From a virus, in the IMG/VR virus record IMGVR_UViG_3300021409_000102, positions 1 to 41,422 of that record: a stretch of DNA of 41,422 bases; one strand, written 5' to 3'. The translations under genes were made by a program, and so were the position numbers. Every line of letters starts with the position of its first letter. Position 1 is the stretch's first letter. The notes under the pieces were generated by a model that saw only the letters and a program-made list of their open reading frames with translations, was not told the origin of the DNA and made no database searches. Positions 20,937-27,640 of this stretch are shown here, one piece after another.

Positions 20937-21479
20937 TCAGAACTCTAAAACAGATTTGTTAAATAATAATTTGCAAAACTGATTTAATTCAGTTAGATCA
21001 TTGACGCCGTCAAGACTTAAAGTATATCCACTTCCTTGAGTTTGCAATCTGATGTGATCCTCATTTATGTAGAAACAAAGTTCGAGACTAGTTCCAGGTA
21101 TATTTTTTCTGTACGCACCGCCGTTTTTATCTTCATTTACATCTATAAACCCAATCAATTGTAAATCATTTATAAATGTTGCCTTTCTCTCATTGATTAG
21201 TGCTTTCTTCATTTTTAAGCCTACACCATTATCTTTCTTTTCTATCACTTCACAGTCAATGCCATATTTCTCTTGAAATATTTTTACGAAGTTCTTTTCC
21301 TCCTTCGTGCAAATAAACACAGTCTTTCCTTTTAATAGAGCAATAGCCGATTGATTTAATTGTTTGTCAGACTTCGATCTTAGATCGCCATTTGTCCTAT
21401 TCCAGCCAGTTAATTCCGGATTTATTCCCAGTCCAGGATAAAACAATTGTTTAAGTGGGTTTTTATTTATATCACTCAT
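20937..21479 (-). CDS. Unknown protein of the leftward cargo operon (180 aa)
   Basis: No family recognised. Residues 1-35 are polar; residues 48-75 (ALLKGKTVFICTKEEKNFVK) start like a Rossmann or receiver strand; the middle (MKKALINERKATFINDLQLI) is helical and basic; the C-terminal half has beta-type repeats (ELCFYINEDHIRLQTQGSGY) that recall a PH-like or DUF4268-like beta domain, not a firm match. It overlaps the gene upstream of it by 4 bases. It is the distal gene of a three-gene operon with its own host-type promoter. Candidate effector of an unknown system. Confidence 0.55.
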   Translation of the reverse strand: MSDINKNPLKQLFYPGLGINPELTGWNRTNGDLRSKSDKQLNQSAIALLKGKTVFICTKEEKNFVKIFQEKYGIDCEVIEKKDNGVGLKMKKALINERKATFINDLQLIGFIDVNEDKNGGAYRKNIPGTSLELCFYINEDHIRLQTQGSGYTLSLDGVNDLTELNQFCKLLFNKSVLEF

Positions 21480-21706
21480 TCCTCAATTTTTTCGATTGTT
21501 ATTCTATACCTAGCATTACGATCATTCATGATTTCGATATCAAATGGTTTCTCCTCATTGAATCTTAACACCTCTATCTGAACAGTTACATCATTTCCTT
21601 CTGATTCAAACCAAACCTTTTGTTTACTAAGACCGGCAGAACCTAAAGTTTCGCTAAGTCCATTTGGGATCATATTTTCCCCCTCAAATAATATTACTTC
21701 GCCCAT
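21476..21706 (-). CDS. Unknown small protein of the leftward cargo operon (76 aa)
   Basis: Acidic, beta-rich: KVWFESEGNDVTVQIEVLRF and then EIMNDRNARYRITIEKIEE. A second Met at residue 12 (MIPNGLSETLGSAG) could be the start, which would reduce overlap with the upstream gene. The 5' end overlaps the HTH gene by 13 bases and the 3' end overlaps the unknown 180-aa gene by 4. No family recognised. Size and acidity would suit an inhibitor or adaptor of the neighbouring protein. Confidence 0.5.
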   Translation of the reverse strand: MGEVILFEGENMIPNGLSETLGSAGLSKQKVWFESEGNDVTVQIEVLRFNEEKPFDIEIMNDRNARYRITIEKIEE

Positions 21707-21885
21707 TGTTTTTCTTGTATTACTTTAAATCCTGCTTTTTCCAGCAGCTCTTCCATTTTCTCAATTGTGATATCACCACTTTTGAAATGATTTTTCGCTG
21801 AATAAGCTGCACTATCTGATATCCCTAAATCCTTATGCCAGCCGCGACGCTCCACCAGCTGAGCAAATGCTTCTCTCGTTGTCAT
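21694..21885 (-). CDS. Small HTH protein, probable regulator of the leftward operon (63 aa)
   Basis: Residues 4-60 fit a compact HTH: FAQLVERRGWHKDLGISDSA, AAYSAKNHFKSGDITIEKME, EKAGFKVIQEKQW. The pattern 'GIS.S......F..G..T.EKMEELLEKAGFKV..E..W' is seen in small phage and mobile-element regulators of Bacteroidota. The ATG at 21885 is chosen because the promoter TATATTTG ends 3 bases before it. It is the first gene of the leftward operon, so autoregulation is likely. A prophage repressor or an antitoxin-like regulator are both possible. Confidence 0.6.
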   Translation of the reverse strand: MTTREAFAQLVERRGWHKDLGISDSAAYSAKNHFKSGDITIEKMEELLEKAGFKVIQEKQWAK

Positions 21886-21888
21886 AAC

Positions 21889-21919
21889 CAAATATAAATA
21901 TTTTCTTTCAAATCTGCAA
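21889..21919 (-). promoter_or_regulatory. Host-type promoter of the leftward cargo operon
   Basis: On the minus strand: TTG (21919-21917) inside CTTGCAGATTTG (21920-21909), a 20-base spacer, then TATATTTG (21896-21889), a perfect TAnnTTTG, then 3 bases to the ATG at 21885. Same layout and same 12-base upstream motif as the promoter at 19363-19393. Confidence 0.75.
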
Positions 21920-21929
21920 GGTTTTGGGT

Positions 21930-21965
21930 TGTCGTTTACCAGGTCTCACATTCTTTCGACATTCG
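21930..21965 (+). promoter_or_regulatory. Late promoter 4 (portal module)
   Basis: TGTCGTTTACC (21930-21940), 16 bases, CGACATTCG (21957-21965), 4 bases, ATG at 21970. Sequence and spacing match promoters 1 and 5 exactly. It restarts rightward late transcription after the cargo island, back-to-back with the leftward promoter. Confidence 0.75.
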
Positions 21966-21969
21966 TTTT

Positions 21970-22245
21970 ATGGCAATCGAAATCAAGGAAGTTCTCGCAG
22001 ATATGAAGACTAAAGATTATCGGGATGGTGGCAAAACCTTCTCCATAAAATTTATGACTTGCAATCGTGAAAAGAAAACCGGTGGCGATATCATTGAGCT
22101 AAAAACAGCCCATCAATGTGGTTTACCTCCAAATTGTAAAGGCCACGAAATGCGTGGAATTAAAGATATGGAAACCGGAAAACCTTATGCCGTTCACAAC
22201 AGGCTCATGCTAGAGTATGATGGCCAGGAAATATTTTGGATATGA
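21970..22245 (+). CDS. Hypothetical protein before the portal gene (91 aa)
   Basis: No family recognised. It has one Cys-x-rich middle (KFMTCNREKKTGGDI, HQCGLPPNCKGHEMRG) with Cys at about residues 30, 50 and 56 and His nearby, perhaps a metal site, and an aromatic end (YDGQEIFWI). The ATG is on the predicted start of late promoter 4. It overlaps the portal gene by 4 bases (ATGA), so it is translated with it and is probably a virion or assembly protein. Confidence 0.6.
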   Translation: MAIEIKEVLADMKTKDYRDGGKTFSIKFMTCNREKKTGGDIIELKTAHQCGLPPNCKGHEMRGIKDMETGKPYAVHNRLMLEYDGQEIFWI

Positions 22246-23594
22246 GTACTACTATTATAAGATCACATGCAGGAATGCCTTTGCTTATTCACGGTGGCGC
22301 TGGAGCTCCAGCTGCTGTGTCAATTATGCCATCCAAAGGGAAAGCATCGGCAACCCAGCATATAAACCCCCAGGCAAATGAAACTGAGGAGGAAAATAAA
22401 AGTGATTGGATATTTTGGGGTGTAAACGATGATTTCCCCCGCGATATCTATAAAATGATGAAGCGCACCACAGTTGGCCGGGCAGGTTTGCAAAAACTTA
22501 CCACCAACATGTATGGCCAGCGCTTGATCGCTTTCAAGGTGGAAGATATGTCCGACGGTGGCAAAGAGGTAATTAAGTTTATGAAATATGAGCCTCTTAA
22601 TACCATTCTTTCACGTTCGAATATGAAAGCTGTTCGTTTGGCACAAACTCAAGATTATAATTGGTTTGCATTGGCATACGCTGAAATCATATTCACTGAA
22701 GACAAATCAGAAGTTTATTCCATTAATTATCAGAAAGCTTCACATTGCCGGTTTGCAAAAATAGATGACAACACTGGCCGTATCCCTTATGTCTATGTTT
22801 CCGGTAAATTTCCCGATGCTAAAGTTGGCGATTGCCAGAAAATAAAAGTGATTGACATGATCAATTTTGTTGATCAGATCGAAGAGATTAGGCAGGATAC
22901 CACGACGCATAAATACATCATGCCATTGATGTGGCCTGATGTAATGAATGATTATTATCCAAGTGCAGCCTGGGATTCAGCTCGCGAAAGTGGATGGTTG
23001 GATATTGCTATCTCAATCCCGGCTTACAAAAAAGCACTGTTTAAAAATCAAATGTCGCTAAAATATGATATCAAGATTCCAATGGAATACTTTGATTTCA
23101 AGTACACCAACTTCGCGGCCAAAACCCAGGACGAAAAAGACCGAATCTTCCAGGAATTATACGATGATATCAACGCCAGGTTGACTGGTGCTGAAAATGC
23201 TCAGAAAGCATTATTGAGTTTTTATAAAACTGATCAGCGTACCGGTAAAGGTATTGGCCAATGGGAAATTACCGTCATCGATGATAAGATGAAAACGGAA
23301 GCCTATCTGCCGGACACTACAGCTGCTGATTTTCAAATTTCCTATGCAATGGGATTAAACCCTGCAGGTTCTGGCCAGGGTACAACTGCGGGTGTAAATA
23401 AAGGCGGCTCTGATATTCGTGAGGCTGGCCTCGATCTACGTGCTCAGCTTCGTGCGCACCGTGATATCCTTTTAAGTTGGTTCGACTTTGTGAAAATTTA
23501 TAACAATTGGGATGCTGATCTGGAGCTAGGTATTCAGGATCAAGTACTCACCACTTTAGACCAGGGAAAAGGAACCGAAAAAGTAGTAAGCTAA
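22242..23594 (+). CDS. Phage portal protein (450 aa)
   Basis: The size, position before the connector gene, and the helical core with SDWIFWGVNDDFPRDIYKMM, MYGQRLIAFKVEDM, NWFALAYAEIIFTED and the C-terminal AADFQISYAMGLNPAGSGQG fit the portal proteins of Bacteroidota siphophages. The ATG at 22242 overlaps the previous TGA; an upstream TTG at 22236 is less likely. The portal forms the dodecameric DNA gate at the head vertex. Its separation from terminase by a cargo island is unusual. Family match is by recognition, with fair confidence. Confidence 0.7.
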   Translation: MSTTIIRSHAGMPLLIHGGAGAPAAVSIMPSKGKASATQHINPQANETEEENKSDWIFWGVNDDFPRDIYKMMKRTTVGRAGLQKLTTNMYGQRLIAFKVEDMSDGGKEVIKFMKYEPLNTILSRSNMKAVRLAQTQDYNWFALAYAEIIFTEDKSEVYSINYQKASHCRFAKIDDNTGRIPYVYVSGKFPDAKVGDCQKIKVIDMINFVDQIEEIRQDTTTHKYIMPLMWPDVMNDYYPSAAWDSARESGWLDIAISIPAYKKALFKNQMSLKYDIKIPMEYFDFKYTNFAAKTQDEKDRIFQELYDDINARLTGAENAQKALLSFYKTDQRTGKGIGQWEITVIDDKMKTEAYLPDTTAADFQISYAMGLNPAGSGQGTTAGVNKGGSDIREAGLDLRAQLRAHRDILLSWFDFVKIYNNWDADLELGIQDQVLTTLDQGKGTEKVVS

Positions 23595-24616
23595 TGAGGA
23601 TCATAACTACAATCGACGAAGTTCAGGATCATATTCCTGTTCAAATGACTAGCGAAATTGAAGTCATTAAACCATTCTTAAGCAATATTGAACGATCATT
23701 TCTTAAAAAATTGATTGGCATCAATCAGCTTAAAGCATTGATTATTGTTTATGAAGCTGCTTATTCTGTTTATAAGGATTTATCCGAATCAGACAGAGAA
23801 AACAAGCGTCCGATTGATTTTATCGAAGATGAGGACATCCGCGAAGCCGTTGATTTGGCTCAAAAATTAGTGGTGGGTATTGGATATCATAATGCGGTGC
23901 CAATTTTATCTGTAAAAATCGGCAGTAGTGGTATTCAGGTTTTCTCGAATACGGATACTAAACAGGCTTTCAACTGGCAAGTGGAGGATGTGAAAGCTTC
24001 ACTTTTAGATATCGGCTACGAAGCAATTGAAGAATTGCTCACCCATCTGGAGGAAAGTCCGGATAAATTCTCAGAGTATATCGATTCGCCTGAATATATC
24101 AGCAATGAAGAGTTTCTAATAAACAATGCTACAGAATTCTCAAAATATTTTGAAATCAAAAATAGCCGGTTTGTTTTCTCCAGCATCAGTTACCTGATCA
24201 GAAGAATTGAAATGCAGGTAGTGAAACCACTTTTAGGAGCAAACTTTTTCTCACTGCTAAAGGAGACCAATTTAACTGGTAATTATAAAATTCTTGCTGA
24301 TGATTACATCAAGCCAGGCATTGCTTTGCTCACGGGTGCAAAGGCTATTGTAGAACGTGTGATCACGCTCGATAATGGTGTAGCCAGGATTAATCTAGTT
24401 GCAAACTATGAAGCTGCAAAAAATAGCATTGTAGCCGAACGTGATCAGGTCAAAGACACGCAGGAGCAGCTTGTAAATGATGGCAATAAATTCCTTCAGG
24501 ATGGCTTGCAGTTCATTGCAGACAACATCGCTGATTTCGAGGATTATGTCTCTCCAGCCAGTAAGAAAAACTACAACGTAACAAACAACCCAACAGGAGG
24601 GGTTTTCTTCGCATAA
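23594..24616 (+). CDS. DUF6712-like head-tail connector protein (340 aa)
   Basis: Starts on the last base of the portal stop (TAATG). The sequence (TIDEVQDHIPVQMTSEIEVI, SFLKKLIGINQLKAL, EDIREAVDLAQKLVVGIGYH, ISYLIRRIEMQVVKPLLGAN) has a duplicated helical pattern: two halves each start with an 'E...YI.....' helix and continue with a helix pair, residues 8-160 and 165-300. This matches the connector/adaptor family known as DUF6712 in Bacteroidota phages. Expected to sit under the portal at the head-tail joint. The C-terminus is Asn/Gly rich. Confidence 0.65.
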   Translation: MRIITTIDEVQDHIPVQMTSEIEVIKPFLSNIERSFLKKLIGINQLKALIIVYEAAYSVYKDLSESDRENKRPIDFIEDEDIREAVDLAQKLVVGIGYHNAVPILSVKIGSSGIQVFSNTDTKQAFNWQVEDVKASLLDIGYEAIEELLTHLEESPDKFSEYIDSPEYISNEEFLINNATEFSKYFEIKNSRFVFSSISYLIRRIEMQVVKPLLGANFFSLLKETNLTGNYKILADDYIKPGIALLTGAKAIVERVITLDNGVARINLVANYEAAKNSIVAERDQVKDTQEQLVNDGNKFLQDGLQFIADNIADFEDYVSPASKKNYNVTNNPTGGVFFA

Positions 24617-24617
24617 A

Positions 24618-25145
24618 ATGAATTTTGTAGAAAAGATTCTTGCATTTGCTTCTTGGTACGATGGCAGGAAAGAAAAAAAAGGTAACCAGGGATGGGAAGA
24701 TGCTGCTTTCGAAAAGGAGATGAAATCTGCCGGATGGTATCTGGGTGCTGCATGGTGTGCCTTTTTTGTCAAAATGATATTTAAAAAGGTGTTCACTAAT
24801 GAGCCAACTTTTTTCGGACCAATAAACCGACAGTTTAACGGCAGCGCTAAACAAACTGCAGATAATGTAGAAAAAGCCGGTGACTTTGAAACCGGTGATG
24901 TTCCGGAACCAGGTTGCATAGTTGTTTGGCTTCTAGGTCATGGTCCTTCAGGGCATGAAGCAATCGTGAAATCTGTTGATTTTAAAAACAACACTATGTA
25001 TTGCATTGAAGGAAATACCAATGGTGCTGGCAGTAGGGAAGGCGATCGTGTCAATGCAAATAAACCCCGAACAATCAAAAGAGCATTTCAACCGAATGGC
25101 CTTAATGTTTACAAATACATCTATCCACGTCTCAAGAAAAAATAA
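24618..25145 (+). CDS. CHAP/NlpC-type peptidoglycan hydrolase, endolysin (175 aa)
   Basis: The catalytic signature is complete: Cys in GAAWCAFFVKMIF near residue 47, His in PSGHEAIVKSV near 115, and Asn/Glu in CIEGNTNGAG near 130. The segment GDVPEPGCIVVW before it is the usual strand of CHAP domains. No signal peptide or cell-wall binding repeat, so export needs a holin. Its N-terminal FASWYDGRKEKKG is typical for endolysins with TIGR02594-like fold. It leads a tight cluster of four membrane/secreted genes, which is the lysis cassette. Confidence 0.8.
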   Translation: MNFVEKILAFASWYDGRKEKKGNQGWEDAAFEKEMKSAGWYLGAAWCAFFVKMIFKKVFTNEPTFFGPINRQFNGSAKQTADNVEKAGDFETGDVPEPGCIVVWLLGHGPSGHEAIVKSVDFKNNTMYCIEGNTNGAGSREGDRVNANKPRTIKRAFQPNGLNVYKYIYPRLKKK

Positions 25146-25484
25146 ATGTCAAGCTCTCAAGAAAAAGAATTCGCCGCTTTCGGCATCATCAATAACAAAT
25201 TAAAAGCTGGTCTTCTTATAGGCCTGCTTAGTTTATCCCTAACGGCAAATGTATATCTGGTGGTAAAATTAATCAATTTACAAGGTGAGCTATACGAGAA
25301 AATGCTACACAGAGCAGATTCAGCCGCCAGAAGCCAAGCGGATAAGATATTGGCTGAACCCGTGAAAAATATTAACCGGGCAACAGCTCGTGTAGATACT
25401 GCAGCAGCTGTATCAATTGCTGCAGCTAAAACTGCCGACAGCGCCGGCACAGTAATCTTAGATCATCAAAAAAAGGTAAAATGA
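25146..25484 (+). CDS. Inner-membrane protein with periplasmic coiled coil; holin or Rz-like i-spanin (112 aa)
   Basis: Starts directly after the endolysin stop. One strong membrane segment at about residues 20-45 (GLLIGLLSLSLTANVYLVV) follows a Lys-containing N-terminus, predicting N-in, C-out topology. Residues 50-112 are Ala-rich and helical (AARSQADKILAEPVKNINRA, SIAAAKTADSAG). This is the layout of an Rz-type i-spanin, though a single-TM holin is possible. The TGA overlaps the next ATG (ATGA). No named family. Confidence 0.6.
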   Translation: MSSSQEKEFAAFGIINNKLKAGLLIGLLSLSLTANVYLVVKLINLQGELYEKMLHRADSAARSQADKILAEPVKNINRATARVDTAAAVSIAAAKTADSAGTVILDHQKKVK

Positions 25485-25651
25485 AAAAACTAATTATTGC
25501 CGTTTGCTTAATCATTTTAACAGCGGCCTTTGAACAAAAAGCATCAAGTACTTATAAAGCTGAACCTGCTCAATTAACAGCGGCGCAAAGCCTGGATTCA
25601 TTAGCGGTAAAACTTGAACATTTAAATCAGATCCAACGCCATGAAAAATAG
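25481..25651 (+). CDS. Small secreted protein of the lysis cassette (56 aa)
   Basis: Missed by length filters; embedded between two overlapping genes (4 bases with the previous, 11 with the next). The first 22 residues are a signal peptide: MKKLIIAVCLIILTAAFEQK with a likely cut near ALA-type residues at about 16-22. The mature part (about 35 residues) is helical, SLDSLAVKLEHLNQIQRHEK. There is no lipobox. It might be an o-spanin partner without lipid anchor, or a periplasmic regulator of lysis. No family recognised. Confidence 0.6.
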   Translation: MKKLIIAVCLIILTAAFEQKASSTYKAEPAQLTAAQSLDSLAVKLEHLNQIQRHEK

Positions 25652-26240
25652 TTTCCTGTTATTTGCCCTGGTGATGGTGATCAGCAGCTGCAGTATTTTT
25701 AAAGATAAATCTAAAAGTAAGGAAAAGGTATTTTTGGATAGTACAGTGAATAAAACTTCGTTTTCGAAATCAATTGACACAGGAAAAATTACCAATTACG
25801 AAAAACTGACGCTCTATTTTCAACTAGGCACAATGCCCAACTTAAACAAGCCAGGTAATGATAATTTGTTTGATTATGCTGCAGGTTTAATGGAAGCAGC
25901 TCGTGGCTTGGCCAATGCCTCGGTGAGTTTGCAAGATAGCACGAAAGAACATCCTACACCACCAGCGACCGCAAAAAAGAAAGTTTCAAAACCTACGCCC
26001 GGATTAATGAATTTACCAGGCTTGATTGCTGCAGCTTTTGAAAAAGGAAGTACTGAGCAGAAAGGTAAAACCGAAGAAAAAAGCGATGCTGAGCAGACAG
26101 ATGTAAATAAGAAAGCTATAAATGTAGAAGTCGACAATAAAGCAAATGCTAAGGGAATGGTAATTGTTAGTGTGTTGATATATTTTGCTATTGCGATAAG
26201 TTTATTTGGCTTATTCTTGTGGTATAAATCGCGAAAATGA
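25641..26240 (+). CDS. u-spanin-like lipoprotein with C-terminal membrane segment (199 aa)
   Basis: The N-terminus MKNSFLLFALVMVISSC ends in a lipobox (ISSC, Cys17), predicting an outer-membrane lipoprotein. Near the C-terminus, residues about 170-194 (GMVIVSVLIYFAIAISLFGL) form a membrane helix followed by the basic end WYKSRK. One protein with both an N-terminal lipid anchor and a C-terminal inner-membrane helix is the architecture of phage unimolecular spanins (phage T1 gp11), which fuse inner and outer membranes after endolysin action. The ~150-residue periplasmic part is Lys/Thr rich. Overlaps the next gene by 4 bases. Confidence 0.6.
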   Translation: MKNSFLLFALVMVISSCSIFKDKSKSKEKVFLDSTVNKTSFSKSIDTGKITNYEKLTLYFQLGTMPNLNKPGNDNLFDYAAGLMEAARGLANASVSLQDSTKEHPTPPATAKKKVSKPTPGLMNLPGLIAAAFEKGSTEQKGKTEEKSDAEQTDVNKKAINVEVDNKANAKGMVIVSVLIYFAIAISLFGLFLWYKSRK

Positions 26241-27118
26241 AAACCATTTCAGGCTCTTATCCTAAAAATTTCAAAGAAGTAAACTTTTCAGTACAAGTTC
26301 CTGAAGACTGGACTGAGCTTGAAAAATTTCAGTTCGCCCGGATCATCGAAGTGCTGCACTTTACCAAGGCTGATAAATATACGATATCGGTTTCTTTGCT
26401 TACGCTTTTATTTGGTCCGGAAAACTTCCCATTACTTAAAAATATTTCTGAAGTAAAAGCAATGGAGCCCGATGATCCATCTGGAGATGAACTTTTGCAA
26501 ATGCTTACACCATTGACTAATTTCATTTTCGAAACCAAACCACCGGTTAAAAATTTCTTTCCGGAAATTCAAATAAAGAAGAAAAAGCACATTGCTCCAG
26601 CTGATGATCTTTCTAACTTAAGTTTTGGAGAATGGTGTTTCGCCCACCAGTATTATATTTATTATTCGATTACCAAGGATAAAGAATGGTTAACTAAACT
26701 GATCGCGACAATTTATCGCCCAGTGGATCCATTACAAAATCCGGACGACGCAAATTACTCTGGAGATCGACGTGAAGCTTTCAATGAAAACCTGATTGAG
26801 AAAAGAGCGCTGAGTGTAGCCAATCTCGAAAACCACATTCAACTTGGTATCATGGCGTGGTTCTCGGTTGCTCTTGCCGAGGTAAGCCTTGCCCGTCCGC
26901 ATGTTTTCCCGCCTGCGCCTGAGGTAGATCCTGAAAATCCACAGCCAGTGGATGAAATTGAACCCGACACCTCACGTACCTGGTTAACGATCTTTCGTGA
27001 ACTGCTTGGCCCTAAATGGGGAACTGAGCAGCAGCTAAAATTTACTAATGCTATGTTTGTGTTGGATGAGTTAGAAGATAAGCATATCGCTTTCGAAGAG
27101 GCTAAAAAGCAAAATTAA
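26237..27118 (+). CDS. Phage protein between lysis and tail modules (293 aa)
   Basis: No named family. The protein begins VNFSVQVPEDWTELEKFQFA and has a conserved-looking middle LSFGEWCFAHQYYIYYSITK and YSGDRREAFNENLIEK, then an Ala/aromatic helix GIMAWFSVALAEVSLARPHVF (quoted in parts) and a Trp-rich end SRTWLTIFRELLG. Similar proteins occur in Bacteroidota siphophages next to tail genes. Start ATG overlaps the spanin stop. It is the last gene before late promoter 5. Head-tail joining or tail-assembly role by context only. Confidence 0.5.
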   Translation: MKTISGSYPKNFKEVNFSVQVPEDWTELEKFQFARIIEVLHFTKADKYTISVSLLTLLFGPENFPLLKNISEVKAMEPDDPSGDELLQMLTPLTNFIFETKPPVKNFFPEIQIKKKKHIAPADDLSNLSFGEWCFAHQYYIYYSITKDKEWLTKLIATIYRPVDPLQNPDDANYSGDRREAFNENLIEKRALSVANLENHIQLGIMAWFSVALAEVSLARPHVFPPAPEVDPENPQPVDEIEPDTSRTWLTIFRELLGPKWGTEQQLKFTNAMFVLDELEDKHIAFEEAKKQN

Positions 27119-27120
27119 GC

Positions 27121-27156
27121 TGTCGTTTATCGTGAAGCTCTGGCTTGCGATATTCG
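27121..27156 (+). promoter_or_regulatory. Late promoter 5 (tail module)
   Basis: TGTCGTTTATC (27121-27131), 16 bases, CGATATTCG (27148-27156), 4 bases, ATG at 27161. It lies 2 bases after the previous stop. Matches promoters 1 and 4 in both boxes and spacing. Confidence 0.75.
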
Positions 27157-27160
27157 TACC

Positions 27161-27640
27161 ATGACCATCACCGAATTAAAGGATCGATTCGAATTTTACG
27201 CAATAAATCACGTAGAAATCAATCATAGTATTACCGATCGTAAAAAACGGTCCTTCTTTCACGTCGATATCGAGGAAATTCAGCAGGCGCTTACTGATGG
27301 AGTCCAATTTCCTGCATTATTTCTCCAAACACCTGAGGTTGAGAAAACGAGTGCTTTCGATAATATAAGCGAAAGCTTCGCTTTTACATTCGTCGTTCTT
27401 TTCAAACAAAACGATAATAAAACACTAATTTTTGATCGGGCAAAGGTTATTACCGATTCCATATACAATCGTATATCAGCTGATATCTTAGAAGGTATTC
27501 TTCCAGGAATGATTGAAGGATCCGATGAAGGGAAATTTGGTCCGATTGGCGACGGCATTCGTGGATGGGGCGTAAGCATAGCAGTTTCAGATGGATATGA
27601 TGGTGAAGTAAAACAAAAAGACTGGAGGGATTTAGCATGA
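27161..27640 (+). CDS. Phage protein, probable tail completion/terminator (159 aa)
   Basis: A mixed alpha/beta protein: N-terminal helix TITELKDRFEFYAINHVEIN, strands FFHVDIEEIQ, FAFTFVVLF, and a C-terminal GDGIRGWGVSIAVSDGY with a conserved-looking Gly/Trp pattern. Size and place before the tail proteins fit a tail terminator or connector. It overlaps the next gene by 4 bases. The predicted transcript of late promoter 5 begins at its ATG. Function by context. Confidence 0.55.
   Translation: MTITELKDRFEFYAINHVEINHSITDRKKRSFFHVDIEEIQQALTDGVQFPALFLQTPEVEKTSAFDNISESFAFTFVVLFKQNDNKTLIFDRAKVITDSIYNRISADILEGILPGMIEGSDEGKFGPIGDGIRGWGVSIAVSDGYDGEVKQKDWRDLA

Noticed and set aside
24395-24919. A 174-codon frame on the minus strand over the endolysin and connector genes
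   Set aside because: Antisense shadow of two well-supported genes, with an unlikely Cys/Phe-rich product.
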